Below, piece after piece: positions 1-8,618 of a stretch of DNA of 64,000 nucleotides (position 1 is the first letter of the stretch; each line of letters begins with the position of its first letter). Under the pieces are notes generated by a model that was not told the origin of the DNA, made no database searches, and saw nothing but the letters and a program-made list of their open reading frames with translations. The translations under genes were made by a program, and so were the position numbers. The DNA is from Veronia pacifica (GTDB lineage Bacteria > Pseudomonadota > Gammaproteobacteria > Enterobacterales > Vibrionaceae). The stretch is from positions 1 to 64,000 of the forward strand of contig NZ_LYBM01000026.1 of NCBI RefSeq assembly GCF_001707825.1, in the 5' to 3' direction.

Positions 1-284
1 GATTAGAACCCAAGGCAAAGAACACAACCAAACGGATGTTACTAAGGACCGATTGGACTAGTTTTTGGGGTGCAGGTCAGAGCCTACGATTTATGTTTAG
101 TGGAAATTACTATGCCTGCGGCGAGTGAACAGTCGAGTGACTGTTTGACGTTTTCAGACGCACAACAAAGGTTCGTTGTGCGAATTTTATGTTGTATTGA
201 TTATGCTGTGTATTGAAACTACGGCATAGCCTGTCTAAGTGGTGGAAATCCGAGCGTTTTGCGTCTTGTTTGTGCAGATCATGG
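1..284. other. Gene-free left edge with two hairpins
   Basis: I see no convincing gene in this edge. Two short perfect hairpins stand out: AACAGTC/GACTGTT (128-134 and 139-145) and CGCACAAC/GTTGTGCG (159-166 and 175-182). They have no T-run, so they are not clear terminators. They could belong to an RNA or a recombination site whose other part lies outside the window. Confidence 0.3.
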
Positions 285-1400
285 TCAAGCGAACAGTTTT
301 TCCTTAAGAGCTTCACAAGTACCATCGATTCCCGGGAAGAGTGACCCAGCGGTTAAACCCATCAGAGTCAATTCTCTAACGACTTTATCCCGCTCACTCC
401 AAGGTATATCAATACACTGTAAAACTGAGATATCATGCTTCTGCTCAAGTTTCTTGATGAATTTTTCAATATCTGCAACGTTTGATATTGTAGCGGTAGC
501 TTGTTGCGGAATCATGCGTGGGTTTTCAGTGCCTAGCAAATCTACGACAGCTAGATTAAAGCAATTTACTATCAATGAATCTAAACCGACATGATAGGTT
601 TCGAGTAATGTTCTGTTGAGCATAAAAATACGAACTTTTCTCTCTGGGTTATCTTTTGCATCTTTAGAAGTTATACCTCTAAATGCAAAAAAGGCAGCAA
701 CATAAGGTGAATATGTCCAGTCTAGTAATGGTGTAGGAAAACCGTGATGTTGTGCGAGATTGAGAAATGCGCCGAAATCTTTGTTATCAGCTAGCTTAAA
801 CTGATATTTTGTATCTGTCGTCAATTGTCTATGTAACTCAGGAATACACTTATTTCTATAATTGACAAGATCATATCTACCTTGTCTATTAAAACCTGTT
901 TCTAATTTCCATTGTTGGTTCTGGCCTCGAAATATTGTTCCATCTGAAAAATCTAAGGCGTGTCTTTTGAACTCATCCCAACTGTAGTTAAGAGGCGTAA
1001 GTGACGAATCTTTACCACAGTTAATGCTATTAAGAAAACCACTCACTTCTGTGCCAATATCAGTTGTCATTTTTATAGAGATTGTGTTTTTGTCTATTCT
1101 CTCAACTATTACAACAACCTCATTAGGAATGAACATTTCATTGTCATGATATGATTTAATGCTATCCCAGCTGTCCACTGTTTTAGTAACTGGATGCACA
1201 GCTAAAATATCTGTAATGTCAAAAATACATCGATAGTCATCGAACCTCATTATATCGATATATGCCATAAGTGATGGCATCGAGTTGTCTTTATCCTCAT
1301 AGTGAACGAGGCCTGTAAAACTGTCATCTCTATCATCTATGTTTAGAATTATCTCCCCATCGTTTGTACCAGAAACTGCCCCAAACCACTGACCTTGCAT
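285..1400 (-). CDS. FRG domain-containing protein
   Basis: A 371-residue protein. The middle carries the FRG signature: F-R-G at residues 157-159 (in GTIFRGQNQQ) followed by QHHGFPTPLLDWT at 217-229, the two conserved blocks of the FRG (DUF) family. The first 150 residues are a beta-rich region I do not recognise. No signal peptide or membrane segment is visible, so it is probably cytoplasmic. FRG proteins have no well established biochemical role and are often found in accessory or defence-rich regions. Here the gene stands alone beside a broken gene, which fits an accessory location. The family call is secure; the function is unknown. Confidence 0.75.
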   Translation of the reverse strand: MQGQWFGAVSGTNDGEIILNIDDRDDSFTGLVHYEDKDNSMPSLMAYIDIMRFDDYRCIFDITDILAVHPVTKTVDSWDSIKSYHDNEMFIPNEVVVIVERIDKNTISIKMTTDIGTEVSGFLNSINCGKDSSLTPLNYSWDEFKRHALDFSDGTIFRGQNQQWKLETGFNRQGRYDLVNYRNKCIPELHRQLTTDTKYQFKLADNKDFGAFLNLAQHHGFPTPLLDWTYSPYVAAFFAFRGITSKDAKDNPERKVRIFMLNRTLLETYHVGLDSLIVNCFNLAVVDLLGTENPRMIPQQATATISNVADIEKFIKKLEQKHDISVLQCIDIPWSERDKVVRELTLMGLTAGSLFPGIDGTCEALKEKLFA

Positions 1401-1463
1401 ATAACTATTTCCCTCTTACTTATCTATTATTTTTATAACTTTCTTACTTCCGGTTTGAGGGAC

Positions 1464-1889
1464 TCACCCTCTCCCCATCACCATAGCCACTCGGCCTTTC
1501 ACTTCTATATCAGATTCAGAGACGGTGATTTGATTGCCATCAAAGCTGATCGCCAGTTGCTTACCTGGCAGGCGTTGAACAGAGTTTACTGATAGGCGGC
1601 CATCAATACCGATGAGGTAATTACCTGAAATGGCGTCGGTCTCTGAGGTATTGATAAACAGCAGGCTGCCGTCTTGCTCAATAACCAGCGTTTCTTTCGC
1701 TTTAAGGCCATATTTCGCCAGTGTTCAATCATCAATAGATGTTGCACCGTTAGCAGATAGATCGCCGTTCTTGAGCGTATGAACAGATACTGCATCAACC
1801 AATCGTCCAGATTCAGGGAATGCTTCACCTTCTCCCAGCGTCAACCAAGTCATCGAAATCCCAGTATTTAAATACATGTTTGCAGGCAT
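1464..1889 (-). pseudogene. Broken small gene with in-frame TGA
   Basis: One minus-strand frame of 142 codons runs from ATG at 1889 to TGA at 1464-1466, interrupted by a single TGA at 1725-1727. Both halves look like real protein: the first half reads MTWLTLGEGEAFPESGRLVD and the second ends in a beta-rich stretch (VEIQD-like, LSVNSVQRLPGKQLAISFDG). A TAA lies directly before the ATG, so this is the whole frame. The TGA could be a changed Trp codon. I do not recognise the family; the beta-rich text resembles surface or phage tail-tip proteins, but that is only an impression. A sequencing error at the TGA is possible. Confidence 0.45.
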
Positions 1890-2090
1890 TTAAAATTGGA
1901 TAATACTTTTATCTTTCGATGTAAAAATACTCGATCAAAGTATTCCAAATAGCCCTGTAGTTTTCTAATCAGACACGATTTTTGCGGCTTGTTTCAGGCT
2001 CAATAGGTTGATCTTTAGTTATCGCAAACATCAAGCTGCGATTGATACTTCATTTCATAAACCAGCCCGTAAACGCCAAGTAGAAACAAC

Positions 2091-2117
2091 AATGCCAGTC
2101 GGGTAATGACTGGCATT
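2091..2117. terminator. Hairpin terminator after the cysteine hydrolase gene
   Basis: Perfect 10-bp stem AATGCCAGTC/GACTGGCATT with a 7-base loop, followed by TTTTATAT on the plus strand and a T-rich stretch on the minus strand. It lies just downstream of the minus-strand cysteine hydrolase gene, which ends at 2154. Confidence 0.7.
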
Positions 2118-2153
2118 TTATATATCAAGATCTATCGCTGGTGTTTGTAGGCT

Positions 2154-2678
2154 TTACGCGAATGCGTCCTCTACAGTCAGCATTTTGATACCGCGAACTT
2201 GCATTGAATCCACCGCTAATGCATGCGAAATCGGATCAACGGTACAGCAGCATTCCTCAATCACTTTAGGGTTGTATTTGGCTGCTGCCGGAGACAGGGC
2301 TGTATGGGTCACACAGTTGTGGGTCATCATGCCCGTTAGCACGATCTCTTCTATCCCCATCTCCTGAAGTAATGCCTCAAGATTGGTTTTCTCGAAACAA
2401 TCAGCATGGCGCTTAACAACAACGGGTGAGTTGGGCGCTTCAGCCATAATGTTTTTGTGGATTTCTGCGCCTTCGGATTCATCATAGAAAAAGAGACCTT
2501 CACCCAATTCAGGCGAGACGAGATGCTGAATATGAATTATGGGGATGTTCTTTTCATTCGCGATGGACATAGCATCAAGAATTTTCGCTGTGGTGATCTC
2601 AGGATGATAAAGCGGGTAGTGCCCGTTATCGAAATAATCGTTTTGGATGTCGATGACAATTAATGCCTGTTTAGCCAT
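2154..2678 (-). CDS. Isochorismatase-family cysteine hydrolase
   Basis: 174-residue isochorismatase-like (cysteine hydrolase) protein. The catalytic triad of the family is in place: D10 (in IDIQND), K89 (VVVKRHAD) and C122 (THNCVTH). Members hydrolyse amides, ureides or isochorismate; the substrate cannot be read from sequence. I start at 2678 because GGAGG lies a few bases before this ATG; a longer frame reaches 2798 but would run into the divergent gene's start. It is divergent from a GlxA-type AraC regulator, a pairing often seen for such hydrolases and suggesting that the regulator controls it. The protein is presumably cytoplasmic. Confidence 0.8.
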   Translation of the reverse strand: MAKQALIVIDIQNDYFDNGHYPLYHPEITTAKILDAMSIANEKNIPIIHIQHLVSPELGEGLFFYDESEGAEIHKNIMAEAPNSPVVVKRHADCFEKTNLEALLQEMGIEEIVLTGMMTHNCVTHTALSPAAAKYNPKVIEECCCTVDPISHALAVDSMQVRGIKMLTVEDAFA

Positions 2679-2788
2679 GTTATTTCCTCCCTGTACCTTG
2701 TTTGATGTGTCCATTATGCTGAATTTGAGCTGTTGAAGTGAGAGTCTAAAATGACACGAAGGAAGGCAAATACGACAAAGGTTATAGG

Positions 2789-3724
2789 ATGAAAACAATT
2801 AAAATTGAGGTCATTAATTATCCAACAGCCAGTCAATCTGCGGTACATGGTGTTGTTGAGTCAATGACGCTTGCAAACACAATTTGTCAGCAGTTTGATG
2901 TATCAATTAGGTTCGATGTCAGTGTAAGCACGCTGGAAGATTTTGATGTAGAAAGGGTCGTTGATGTCGTGGTGCTACCGCCTTGTATTAACGATGATTT
3001 CTATACTCAAACCAATACACCTCTCAATACCTACCTGTTAAAGATGCAGCAACGGGGTGCCGTGCTTGCTTCGGCCTGTGTCGGCGCATTTATTCTCGCA
3101 AGAGGTGGGTTTTTAGATAATAAGTTTTGTACGACACACTGGAGATTGGTTGAGCCTTTTCGGGCTGATTTCCCTCAAGTAAAACTTAATGACAGTGCGA
3201 TCATTGTAAATGAGGGGAATGTTATCACTGCGGGCGGCCGTATGGCATGGCTTGATCTGGTTTTCGAGATAATCTCGTTGTTTACCTCACCGACAATTGC
3301 GCTGAGTCTGGCGAAAGAACTGGTTGTAGATTGCGGTTTACGCGACCAGAGATTTTACCGTCAGTTTGTTCCCAGACTGGATCATGGTGATGAGCTGGTT
3401 CTGAGAGTTCAACGTTATTTGGATGAGCACTTTGCTGAACCCCTCTCTGTTCAAGATATCGCATCGAAACATTTTGTGAGCGCCAGAACATTACAAAGGC
3501 GTTTTCTCAATGCCATAGACTCCACGCTAGTCCAGTATTTACAGAAGCTGCGTCTACACAACGCTTGCCAATTGATGCAACTTACTAAAAACGGAATTGC
3601 TGAGATATCGTATGATGTTGGTTATCAAGATGTCAGTGCTTTTAGAAAGGTGTTCAGGAGGGAGTATGGCCTCACCCCAACAGAATTTAGAAAGCGATTT
3701 AGTACTTACTCTTCATCGGACTAA
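2789..3724 (+). CDS. GlxA-family AraC transcriptional regulator
   Basis: 311 residues in two parts: an N-terminal DJ-1/PfpI (class I glutamine amidotransferase-like) domain of about 190 residues, with a nucleophile-elbow-like ACVGAFILARGG, then a C-terminal AraC double helix-turn-helix (about 215-305, containing ASKHFVSARTLQRRF and the VGYQDVSAFRKVFRREYGLTP block). This is the architecture of GlxA/CdhR/ArgR-type regulators, which sense small nitrogenous compounds. Transcribed away from the cysteine hydrolase gene with about 110 bp between the two starts, which is enough for a shared control region. The likely role is activation of that gene; the inducer is unknown. Confidence 0.85.
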   Translation: MKTIKIEVINYPTASQSAVHGVVESMTLANTICQQFDVSIRFDVSVSTLEDFDVERVVDVVVLPPCINDDFYTQTNTPLNTYLLKMQQRGAVLASACVGAFILARGGFLDNKFCTTHWRLVEPFRADFPQVKLNDSAIIVNEGNVITAGGRMAWLDLVFEIISLFTSPTIALSLAKELVVDCGLRDQRFYRQFVPRLDHGDELVLRVQRYLDEHFAEPLSVQDIASKHFVSARTLQRRFLNAIDSTLVQYLQKLRLHNACQLMQLTKNGIAEISYDVGYQDVSAFRKVFRREYGLTPTEFRKRFSTYSSSD

Positions 3725-3806
3725 CGACGCAGTAGAATCTATCCTGAGTAAATAAATCATGGTGATTTTACTCTGATAGCGCACTCTTTTTTTCGTGTTG
3801 CATGAC

Positions 3807-4685
3807 CTATTTTGAATTCATTAGGAAATTGATAAAAATCTGCATTCTTCTTGGCAGATAACTGCGACTGGGGTAGAGCAGATAACAGGAAAACTGTCTG
3901 GCTTTCCAGCCGGGCAATATTTTCACCAGTTTTCCAGCTTCCACACAGTCTCTGGTAATGTGGTTAATGAGTAGACCAAGCCCCATGCCAGAAAAAACCA
4001 TATCTTTGGCGAAGACAGGGGAGTTGGTTTCAAAAAAATTCACCGGCGAAAAACGCAGTATCTCCGACTGTCTCTGTAATACCAATTCGCCTCCATTCTT
4101 GAGGTTACTGATCAAAATCCATCTTTGTGAGAGAAGGTTTTCCGTTGTGACAGGTTCATTCAAGGTGTCGAGATAGGAGGGGGCTGCATAAACTTCCAGT
4201 TCATCATCGAATAGTTTTCTCGCGACGAATCCCATTTCATCCATCGCAGATACCCGAATCGCTAGATCAACCCGGCTTTTTATCATATCAACTCTGTCGT
4301 CACTGATAAGAAAATCAAATTCAATAAAAGGGTATTGTGTTGAAAACTCATTGATTCTTTTGAGCAGCCATTTGTTGGCAATATCGTAGGTCGTGCTGAG
4401 GCGGATTTTTCCACGCAACTCATCTTGTGACAGAACTTTGTCCGTCATTACAAGAGATTCCAGTACCGACTGGGCGAGCGGGAGAATTTTTTCACCGTCA
4501 GGCGTGACACTGAGTGTGCGTGTGGATCGTTGTAATACCCTTACTTTCACCAGCTCTTCCAATTTTCGAATTTGTTCGCTGACGGCTGGCCTACTGATAC
4601 CTAACAGAGTTGCCGCTTTATTAAAGCTGCCAGTATTAACGACTGCTGCAAACACTGCCATGGCCTTGAGTCTTTGTAACTGCAT
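3807..4685 (-). CDS. LysR-family transcriptional regulator
   Basis: 292 residues, the standard LysR length. The N-terminal winged helix-turn-helix is clear (residues 1-60: FNKAATLLGISRPAVSEQIRKLE), followed by a periplasmic-binding-protein-like effector domain. The sequence resembles the CrgA/DsdC-like group of LysR proteins that act on small oxidoreductase or unknown genes. It is divergent from the NTF2-like gene at 4836 with about 150 bp of AT-rich DNA between them, so that gene is the probable target. The effector is unknown. Confidence 0.87.
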   Translation of the reverse strand: MQLQRLKAMAVFAAVVNTGSFNKAATLLGISRPAVSEQIRKLEELVKVRVLQRSTRTLSVTPDGEKILPLAQSVLESLVMTDKVLSQDELRGKIRLSTTYDIANKWLLKRINEFSTQYPFIEFDFLISDDRVDMIKSRVDLAIRVSAMDEMGFVARKLFDDELEVYAAPSYLDTLNEPVTTENLLSQRWILISNLKNGGELVLQRQSEILRFSPVNFFETNSPVFAKDMVFSGMGLGLLINHITRDCVEAGKLVKILPGWKARQFSCYLLYPSRSYLPRRMQIFINFLMNSK

Positions 4686-4835
4686 TTCTATTATTCCGAT
4701 AATCGTAACAGTGAGATTTGAATTTAGTCCCTTACTATGATTAATTAAAGAAACTACAATTAAATCAATAAATAATTAGTATATGAAATTAAGAATTAAA
4801 AATTTGATGAAAATAATTTAAAAAAGGAGAATCTT

Positions 4836-5258
4836 ATGTCATCAGTTAATATGCAAACTCAGAACTTGGCAATTATCGACACGTATTTTTCAAGTCTGGC
4901 AGTTGGAGACTTAGATAAATTTGCCAGCCTTTTTTCTGATGGTGTGGTATGGCATCAACCAGGTGACAATAAGTTCTCCGGTGATAAGCAGGGTTTCGGT
5001 GAAGTCGGTGCTATGGTTGGCGGTATGATGGAAGACAGTCAAGGCTCATTCGTTGTTCAACCTGACGGTAAAGCTATGGCAAACGGCGACTTTGTCTCCG
5101 CTCCTGTTAAATTTAGCGGAAGTAAAGTGATTGGCGATGTTAGCAATGAGGTCGATATGCAGGGCTCAGATTTATTCAGAATTGAAGATGGAAAGATTGT
5201 AGAAGTCTGGCTTTTCTCATCAGATCAAGAAGCAGAAGATAACTTCTGGAATATGTAA
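4836..5258 (+). CDS. NTF2-like (SnoaL family) protein
   Basis: 140 residues, with the NTF2/SnoaL cone-fold pattern: an N-terminal helix with AIIDTYFSSLAVGDLDKFASLFSDGVVWHQPG, then beta strands ending in LFRIEDGKIVEVWLFSSD. Such proteins include ketosteroid isomerase-like and polyketide cyclase-like enzymes and many of unknown function. A good ribosome site (AAGGAG) precedes the ATG. It lies divergent to a LysR regulator. No signal peptide is seen. The fold is confidently assigned; the substrate is not. Confidence 0.78.
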   Translation: MSSVNMQTQNLAIIDTYFSSLAVGDLDKFASLFSDGVVWHQPGDNKFSGDKQGFGEVGAMVGGMMEDSQGSFVVQPDGKAMANGDFVSAPVKFSGSKVIGDVSNEVDMQGSDLFRIEDGKIVEVWLFSSDQEAEDNFWNM

Positions 5259-5801
5259 TTAGATGTTATTCAATATTTCATAATGATTTTTAAATAAAAA
5301 ATTTCATAGACTCATTGAGTTAAAAAATTAATAAGCAAATTTTTTTATTAAAATACACTTTTTGGGTCTATGAAAGATTAACTTGTTTCATAATAAATAA
5401 TGTGGACAGTTTCATATTTAAAAAATTGTAACTCTTTATAAAGGTACATTATTTTGAATTCATTACCATTGAGCGCCTGATACAGAGGTGCCCTAATGTG
5501 TACCAACAAAGTCACAGTTGCTACACAATCACACAATCTCATCAGTCAATGCGAGAGTCATCGTCGAAAATATCAGCTTGACCATGTCCTGCCTCATTCA
5601 CTCTGAAACAGAACGAACTTTCTGAAATTAGACTATCTCCACGACGTTGGTCGCATCTGATATTTGCGTAGAGTTCAATCGCATTTCACGTTTTCTTGCG
5701 TTGTGGTCAAACAGCGTGGTGTTATTGTCTGGACACATATCTATAAAAAATCACATATGTGGTGACATAAACATAAGAGCGTGACGTGTGAGGAATTAAC
5801 G
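5259..5801. other. Gene-free AT-rich interval
   Basis: No coding frame I can support. It contains a widely spaced inverted repeat (5302-5375, listed separately) and a CACATATGTG palindrome about 45 bp before the LD-carboxypeptidase start, which may be part of that gene's control region. Confidence 0.4.
5302..5375. repeat. Inverted repeat TTTCATAGAC/GTCTATGAAA
   Basis: Perfect 10-bp arms at 5302-5311 and 5366-5375, separated by 54 AT-rich bases. The nature is unknown: it may be an end or scar of a small mobile element or a long-looped RNA hairpin after the NTF2-like gene. Confidence 0.4.
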
Positions 5802-6803
5802 ATGGAAAAGACCCTACCACCAGCCCTTAAAAAGGGCGATACGATTGCTTTTTTTTCTCCTTCTACTCCAATTACTGCTCTGGCCACTGGGCGTTTTGAG
5901 AGAGCCCGTCATTTCCTGTCGGAAAAAGGATTTATTCTTAAAGCTGGCTCGCTGACGGGTAAAACAGATCATTATCGATCTGGTTCGATCCAAGAGAGAG
6001 CTGAGGAGTTGAATGCCCTGATAAGAGATCCCGCCGTGAGGTGTATTATGTCAACGATTGGCGGCATGAACAGTAATGCGCTGCTGCCTTACATTGACTA
6101 CGAAGCACTGCTGAAAGATCCAAAAATCATCATTGGATATTCTGATGTGACCGCCTTACTTTCGGGCATCTATGCAAAGACAGGTCTAATCACTTTTTAC
6201 GGGCCCGCGCTGGTGGCATCTTTTGGCGAATTTCCTCCAATGGTCGACGACACCTATGACAGTTTTAAACAGCTAGTCATAAATGGAATGGGCCAATCTC
6301 ATCAGTACACTATGCCTGAAGCATGGACGGATGAATTCATCGATTGGAAAACTCAAAGCGGCCCGAAAAGTACACAGCCAAATCAGTGGGTCTTTCAGGG
6401 GCAGGGTGTGTATACAGGACGACTCATAGGTGGGAATCTCAATACTATGGCCGGCATTTGGGGAAGTCCTTACATGCCAGAGATTGAAGACGGCGATATT
6501 TTATTGCTTGAGGATTCGTTAAAGGGCATCGAAAGTGTGGAGCGTAGTTTTGCTCACTTAAAGGCGTGTGGGGTATTTGATCGCGTAAGTGCTGTGCTGT
6601 TGGGCAAGCATGAGAAATTTAATGATAAAGGCACAAAGCGGCAGCCAATAGATGTTCTTAGAGAAGTACTGAATGACCAGCCTTTGCCAATTGTCGTTGA
6701 TTTTGATTGTTGCCATACGCACCCCATGCTAACGATGCCGCTTGGGGCGACGGTAACCGTTGACTTTGAGCAAGAGACAGTGCGCCTTGAAGATAAGTGG
6801 TAG
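5802..6803 (+). CDS. S66 LD-carboxypeptidase / MccF-like serine peptidase
   Basis: About 333 residues of the S66 family, which includes LdcA (cleaves the L,D bond of murein tetrapeptides in cytoplasmic recycling) and MccF (microcin C immunity). Visible features: a nucleophile Ser in the elbow IIGYSDVTALLSG, the acidic block DILLLEDSLKGIESVERSF, and the C-terminal His in HTHPMLTMPLG, completing the Ser-Glu-His triad. The length and the insertion between the domains fit the MccF-like branch better than LdcA. I chose the ATG at 5802 because TGAGGA precedes it; a GTG at 5781 in the same frame is the alternative. It stands alone. Its role may be peptide or toxin detoxification rather than cell wall recycling. 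Confidence 0.82.
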   Translation: MEKTLPPALKKGDTIAFFSPSTPITALATGRFERARHFLSEKGFILKAGSLTGKTDHYRSGSIQERAEELNALIRDPAVRCIMSTIGGMNSNALLPYIDYEALLKDPKIIIGYSDVTALLSGIYAKTGLITFYGPALVASFGEFPPMVDDTYDSFKQLVINGMGQSHQYTMPEAWTDEFIDWKTQSGPKSTQPNQWVFQGQGVYTGRLIGGNLNTMAGIWGSPYMPEIEDGDILLLEDSLKGIESVERSFAHLKACGVFDRVSAVLLGKHEKFNDKGTKRQPIDVLREVLNDQPLPIVVDFDCCHTHPMLTMPLGATVTVDFEQETVRLEDKW

Positions 6804-6962
6804 TCGCCGCCAGTTCCGAACCTGTACTGTCTTTCCTTATCTGTCAAGATGCTGTGAATGACTCATCAGTGAGACCGGGATGGTAAACCACTCTCTCTCT
6901 GTCATACTATTTGGTAGACTACATTTAAACCAATGAATATGAACTAGTTTGGGGAAAAATCG

Positions 6963-7376
6963 ATGGCTACTGGAAAGACGTTGCTGATAGGTGCTCTGCT
7001 TGGACTCTCATGTGTTGCTCACGGTGAGGAAAGCAGCTGGGATAAGGCGAAATCATCGGCGTCAAGTGCCTGGGATTCAGCGTTAGAAGCGGGTGAAAAC
7101 CTGTGGGACGCAACCAAAGACGGTACAGAAGAAGCGTGGGATTCAACCAAAGAAAAAAGCTCAGACCTTTGGGATAAGACCAAAGAAAAAGGTGCTGACG
7201 CATGGGATTCAACCAAAGAAAAAAGCGGCGATATCTGGGAAGGAGCCAAAGAGAAAGGCAGTGAACTCTACGAACAGGGGAAAGATAAAGCCGATGAATT
7301 ACTGTTACCTGAGAATGGTGAATCAAAAAAGCCAGCTGATGTTGAAGAGCTAGACATTTTTGATCAATCCGCGTGA
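6963..7376 (+). CDS. Exported protein of tryptophan-containing 11-residue repeats
   Basis: 137 residues. A short signal peptide (about residues 1-21, hydrophobic LLIGALLGLSCVAHG) is followed by eight repeats of exactly 11 residues: aromatic residues fall at 26, 37, 48, 59, 70, 81, 92 (all Trp) and 103 (Tyr). The unit reads roughly W-D-x-T-K-E-K-x-x-D-x. An 11-residue period gives an amphipathic helix with a Trp stripe, as in group 3 LEA and apolipoprotein-like proteins, so membrane association or stress protection in the periplasm is a reasonable guess. The tail (114-137) is acidic. I do not recognise a named family. GGGGA precedes the ATG, and the gene appears monocistronic. Confidence 0.7.
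   Translation: MATGKTLLIGALLGLSCVAHGEESSWDKAKSSASSAWDSALEAGENLWDATKDGTEEAWDSTKEKSSDLWDKTKEKGADAWDSTKEKSGDIWEGAKEKGSELYEQGKDKADELLLPENGESKKPADVEELDIFDQSA
7038..7301 (+). repeat. Eight tandem 33-bp coding repeats
   Basis: The 11-residue units are encoded by 33-bp repeats. Two units are near-identical at DNA level (GGGATTCAACCAAAGAAAAA occurs twice, 66 bp apart), pointing to recent duplication of a two-unit block. Confidence 0.7.
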
Positions 7377-7385
7377 TTTGTAGGG

Positions 7386-7408
7386 CTCGTCGGTAGCGAA
7401 CCGACGAG
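7386..7408. terminator. Hairpin between convergent genes
   Basis: Perfect 9-bp stem CTCGTCGGT/ACCGACGAG with a 5-base loop, between the repeat-protein gene and the end of the adenine deaminase gene. There is no strong T-run, so it is a weak candidate. Confidence 0.45.
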
Positions 7409-7485
7409 TCATCTAATCACTGGTTCACAACGATCGACTCACCCGCCATTATTTAAATGCCTGCTGTTTTTCTCTCAAATATCTT

Positions 7486-8481
7486 TTAGTAATAGTCCTT
7501 TATTTCTTTTAGCAATGCTTCTTTCCTCTCTGCCTCGATAAACGAGGCGTTAATAGCATTAATGGTGCATTGAACCAGTTGGTGCCGGGTAAGATTCAGT
7601 GCTTTGTGTACGGCGATAAAATTATCTGTCATATAGCCGCCAAAAAACGCCGGATCATCAGAGTTGATGGTCACGCACAGCCCCTTTTTCAACAAAAAAA
7701 GGATGTTGTGCTGCTCCATAGAGGAAAACACGCGTAGTTTGATGTTAGACAGTGGGCAAATTGTCAGCGGCATTTTCATCTTGGCTAAATCATCGACTAA
7801 TTTTCTGTCTGACGTACATCTCACGCCATGGTCTATCCGCTCAGCTTTCAGATCGTTAATGGCGGAGCGAATATTGTCTGGCGGTCCTTCCTCTCCGGCG
7901 TGCGCCACACACTTTAGTCCAAGTTGACGGCTGGCGGCAAAAACACGACAGAATTTTTCTGGTGGATGACCCACTTCAGAAGAGTCCAGTCCAACCCCGA
8001 CAATCTTATCCAGATGAGGTTGAGCCTGCTCAAGGGTTTCAAATGCATCCTGCTCACTGAGGTGCCTCAGAAAGCTCATGATCAGCTGAGAGCTTATCCC
8101 CAATTCCTCTTCGCCTTTTTTTAACGCATCAGTGATACCGTTTATGACGACGTCAAAAGGAATATTTCGCTGAGTATGAGTTTGTGGATCAAAGAAAATT
8201 TCAGTGTGCCTAACATTGTCCTGTTGGCAACGAAGAAGGTAAGCCCAGGTCAGATCAAAAAAGTCCTGCTGGTTTTGCAGAACATTTGCGCCCTGATAGT
8301 AAATATCAAGAAAAGACTGTAAATCAGTAAACTGGTAGGCATTTCTGGCTTCTTCAACACTGGAGTAGGGTAAACGGATATTGTTTCGTTTGGCCAGTTC
8401 GAACATTAACTCTGGCTCAAGAGAGCCTTCAATATGCAGATGTAACTCTACTTTTGGCATGTCGCGGATAAAATCTTCCAT
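7486..8481 (-). CDS. Adenine deaminase (ADD-like)
   Basis: 331-residue amidohydrolase of the adenosine/adenine deaminase family. It has the metal-binding HxH in VELHLHIEGS near the N terminus, HAGEEGPP in the middle, and SDDPAFFGG with the catalytic Asp. The sequence pattern (LQSFLDIYYQGANVL, EIFFDPQTHTQRN) matches the bacterial ADD-type adenine deaminases, which convert adenine to hypoxanthine, rather than adenosine deaminase proper. Hypoxanthine would feed directly into the XdhAB enzyme encoded upstream on the same strand. It is the last gene of the minus-strand xdhA-xdhB-xdhC-guaD-ade run, 137 bp after guaD. Adenosine deaminase is the alternative call. Confidence 0.82.
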   Translation of the reverse strand: MEDFIRDMPKVELHLHIEGSLEPELMFELAKRNNIRLPYSSVEEARNAYQFTDLQSFLDIYYQGANVLQNQQDFFDLTWAYLLRCQQDNVRHTEIFFDPQTHTQRNIPFDVVINGITDALKKGEEELGISSQLIMSFLRHLSEQDAFETLEQAQPHLDKIVGVGLDSSEVGHPPEKFCRVFAASRQLGLKCVAHAGEEGPPDNIRSAINDLKAERIDHGVRCTSDRKLVDDLAKMKMPLTICPLSNIKLRVFSSMEQHNILFLLKKGLCVTINSDDPAFFGGYMTDNFIAVHKALNLTRHQLVQCTINAINASFIEAERKEALLKEIKDYY

Positions 8482-8560
8482 ACTGACAACTCCATGATAT
8501 TACGTGGCGTTAACCCTAATGTTCACGAATCCTATCTGTTCGCTCGATTGGGATTAACAG

Positions 8561-8597
8561 GACACTGGCAATCGTTAAGTGTAATAAAACCAGTGTC
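8561..8597 (-). other. Hairpin between guaD and the adenine deaminase gene
   Basis: Arms GACACTGG (8561-8568) and CCAGTGTC (8590-8597) with a 21-base loop. On the minus strand it lies just after the guaD stop. It may attenuate read-through into the adenine deaminase gene; low certainty. Confidence 0.3.
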
Positions 8598-8618
8598 TTA
8601 ACTAATCATGGCAATAAT

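Noticed and set aside
1-284. Integron attC site at the left edge
   Set aside because: The hairpins lack the conserved GTTRRRY and RYYYAAC core sites, and no integrase or cassette array is visible.
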